Assembly (NCBI GenBank): GCA_013141115.1
Contig: JABFRP010000002.1
Location: forward strand, 719,649-783,648
Direction: 5' to 3'
DNA: 64,000 bases
DNA from: Ferruginibacter sp.
Lineage (GTDB): Bacteria; Bacteroidota; Bacteroidia; Chitinophagales; Chitinophagaceae
In this document: in pieces, positions 62,605-64,000 of the stretch
How the letters are laid out: each line of letters begins with the position of its first letter
Position numbering within the stretch: the first letter of the stretch is position 1
Program-made: the position numbers and the translations under genes
The notes under the pieces: model-generated
The model's database searches: none
What the model was told of the DNA's origin: nothing
What the model saw: the letters and a program-made list of their open reading frames with translations, nothing else

Positions 62605-63441
62605 TTATAAAATATTAAATTGTGTACGTAAGCTTGCTTTTGCAAGTATAAATGCTTTTGAGTAATTAGGTATGCGTATGCGGTGTTCCATTATTTTAGC
62701 CGGCTGCACTTTTTTTATCTTTTTAAATAACGACAAATAATATTTATAGGCTACATATACACCAAACCTTGCTTTAACCGGCAGTTGTAAAATACCTTCG
62801 TAAGCCTTTACAAAATCCGCTGCAATTTCACTTTCAATTTGCTGCTTCATTGCAGGTGTAAAATTTTTAAAATCCATACCGGGAAAATAAGTACGGTTCA
62901 GCTCCTGGTAATCGGCTTTTATATCTCTTAAAAAATTCACCTTTTGAAAAGCAGCACCCAATGCCTGTGCAGCGGGTTTAAGTTTTTCATATTCTTGTTT
63001 ATCGCCTGCACAAAAAACATATAAGCACATTAATCCCACCACTTCGGCACTGCCATAAATATAGGCAGCATATGCTTCACAATCATATTTGGCTTTACAT
63101 AAATCGCATTCCATACTTTTAAAAAAAGCATCTATCAAAGCGCTGTCTATCTTATATTCATTAACGGTAAGCTGAAAACTATGCAGTACAGGATTAAGGC
63201 TTATACCTCTTTCTATGGCGTTGTAAGTTTCCATTTTAAATTCATCCAGCAATTGCTTTTTATTATAGCCATGAAAAGTATCTACTATTTCATCAGCAAA
63301 GCGTACAAAGCCATAAATATTGTAAATGGGGGTACGCAGGTCTTTGTGCAGCAACTTAATGGCGCTGCTAAATGAGGTGCTGTAAGTTTCTGTAGTTATT
63401 TTACTGCACTGCTGACTGGTGTTATGAAAAAGATGCATCAT
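62605..63441 (-). CDS. crtB: Phytoene synthase
   Basis: A 278-aa trans-isoprenyl-diphosphate synthase that joins two GGPP into phytoene. Asp-rich motif 1: RFADEIVDTFHGY; motif 2: NFLRDIKADYQELNRTYFPG; also YAAYIYGSAEVVGLMC. Length fits CrtB (~280 aa). 28 nt after crtI, 24 nt before idi. ATG 63441 and ATG 63438 are adjacent possible starts. Confidence 0.94.
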   Translation of the reverse strand: MMHLFHNTSQQCSKITTETYSTSFSSAIKLLHKDLRTPIYNIYGFVRFADEIVDTFHGYNKKQLLDEFKMETYNAIERGISLNPVLHSFQLTVNEYKIDSALIDAFFKSMECDLCKAKYDCEAYAAYIYGSAEVVGLMCLYVFCAGDKQEYEKLKPAAQALGAAFQKVNFLRDIKADYQELNRTYFPGMDFKNFTPAMKQQIESEIAADFVKAYEGILQLPVKARFGVYVAYKYYLSLFKKIKKVQPAKIMEHRIRIPNYSKAFILAKASLRTQFNIL

Positions 63442-63469
63442 AGATTTGATAAATAAAAATGATTAGTTT

Positions 63470-64000
63470 CTACTTTATCATGTTTGTTAAATTATTAAAT
63501 AGTTTCATTACTTCCTTTACCACTACCTCGCCGCTTATTAAACTTGGCGGAACCCCAGGGCCCGGCACCGTTAGCTGCCCGGTATAAAAAAGATTGCTTA
63601 CTTTTTTACTTTTACAGGATGGTTTTAAAACCGCTGTTTGCATTAAAGTATTGGCCAATCCGTAAGCATTGCCTTTAAAAGAATTATAATCATTTACGAA
63701 ATTGCTTACCGAGTAAGATTTTTTATAAACAATATTTTCTTTTATGGTTTGCCTTGTTCTGTCTTCAAATCTTTTAATAATATTTTCAAAATAGCTGTCT
63801 CTTAATTGTTCAGTGTCGCCCTGCAACCCTGCTGCTACTGGTATGAGGAAAAATAAATTTTCATGCCCTTCCGGCGCCTGTGTATTATCTGTTACGGATG
63901 TAGCACAAACATAAAACAGCGGATCAGACGGCCACACTGGTTCAGTATAAATTTCTTTTCCATGCACTGCAAAATCGGTATCAAAAAAAAGTGAATGATG
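63470..64000 (-). CDS. crtI: Phytoene desaturase CrtI, C-terminal part (5' end outside window)
   Basis: The frame is open to the last base of the window (HHSLFFDTDFAVHGKEIY reading from the edge), so ~176 C-terminal residues are present. NLFYTGQLTVPGPGVPPSLI is the CrtI FAD-binding tail, and HHSLFF..DF is the family's conserved middle. It desaturates phytoene to lycopene. It is the first visible gene of the operon crtI-crtB-idi-crtD-cruF-crtZ. Confidence 0.93.
   Translation of the reverse strand, partial: HHSLFFDTDFAVHGKEIYTEPVWPSDPLFYVCATSVTDNTQAPEGHENLFFLIPVAAGLQGDTEQLRDSYFENIIKRFEDRTRQTIKENIVYKKSYSVSNFVNDYNSFKGNAYGLANTLMQTAVLKPSCKSKKVSNLFYTGQLTVPGPGVPPSLISGEVVVKEVMKLFNNLTNMIK

Overview
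The window is a 64-kb chromosomal segment from a member of the Bacteroidota, most likely Chitinophagaceae (order Chitinophagales). That placement is an inference. It rests on type IX secretion (T9SS) sorting domains at protein C-termini (gliding-motility-associated type B at 11357-13105; type A at 13156-14733 and 22954-24888), a GldA-like ABC ATPase, the DUF1501/DUF1800 pair, TAnnTTTG -7 promoter elements, weak use of Shine-Dalgarno sites, and a carotenoid operon of the kind found in yellow/orange Bacteroidota. No rRNA, tRNA, CRISPR array, prophage or intact insertion sequence was seen.

Layout, left to right. 1-11.3 kb is housekeeping on the + strand: the end of a beta-helix surface protein, glutathione peroxidase, DNA polymerase III delta prime, RicT (PSP1), GldA-like ATPase, DUF4259 protein, enolase, a DivIC/FtsB-like division protein, endonuclease III, then two tandem paralogous outer-membrane barrels. 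11.3-19.1 kb, on the - strand, holds a PKD/type-B-sorted surface protein, the DUF1501-DUF1800 pair, a lipoprotein and a 2-oxoacid:ferredoxin oxidoreductase alpha subunit without its beta partner. 19.2-32.3 kb is mixed: a metal-ligand-depleted arginase-fold protein, a K+ channel with RCK domains, a DacB-like peptidase, a PKD surface protein, a probable zinc-peptidase-like unknown, MutL, a Uma2 nuclease, a GH3/beta-lactamase fusion and a frameshifted alpha/beta hydrolase.

32.4-41.6 kb looks like a carboxylate (probably acetate) uptake and activation module. It has a single-domain response regulator, an SLC5-STAC-histidine kinase fusion resembling CrbS/CbrA with a small membrane partner, a DUF6814 membrane protein, an MHS-family MFS permease with a periplasmic insertion, a porin, an IS1-InsA-like zinc-ribbon/HTH protein and, divergently, acetyl-CoA synthetase (acs). 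A tandem 19-bp-period direct repeat lies in the acs promoter region and a related site lies in front of the porin. This is the best candidate here for an undescribed regulatory circuit.

41.7-58 kb holds a CRTAC1-type FG-GAP protein, an M16 peptidase, hydrolases, QueA, an L,D-transpeptidase, an ECF sigma / anti-sigma-like / outer-membrane barrel operon, glycine C-acetyltransferase, an AT-rich unknown gene that may be acquired, and a LutB-type iron-sulfur protein. 58-64 kb ends in a polysaccharide-deacetylase-like protein and a - strand carotenoid operon reading crtI (cut by the window edge), crtB, idi, a crtD-like desaturase, a CruF-like membrane protein and crtZ. It is consistent with synthesis of a hydroxylated (saproxanthin/myxol-like) carotenoid from isopentenyl diphosphate. 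No lycopene cyclase is in the window.

Intergenic spaces carry several short dispersed repeats (heptad GTTTAG-type, SGTNAAT heptads, nested ATTACACGAAT inverted repeats, a GGTTGCCAACC palindrome). One tract of six heptads has entered the holB reading frame without breaking it.
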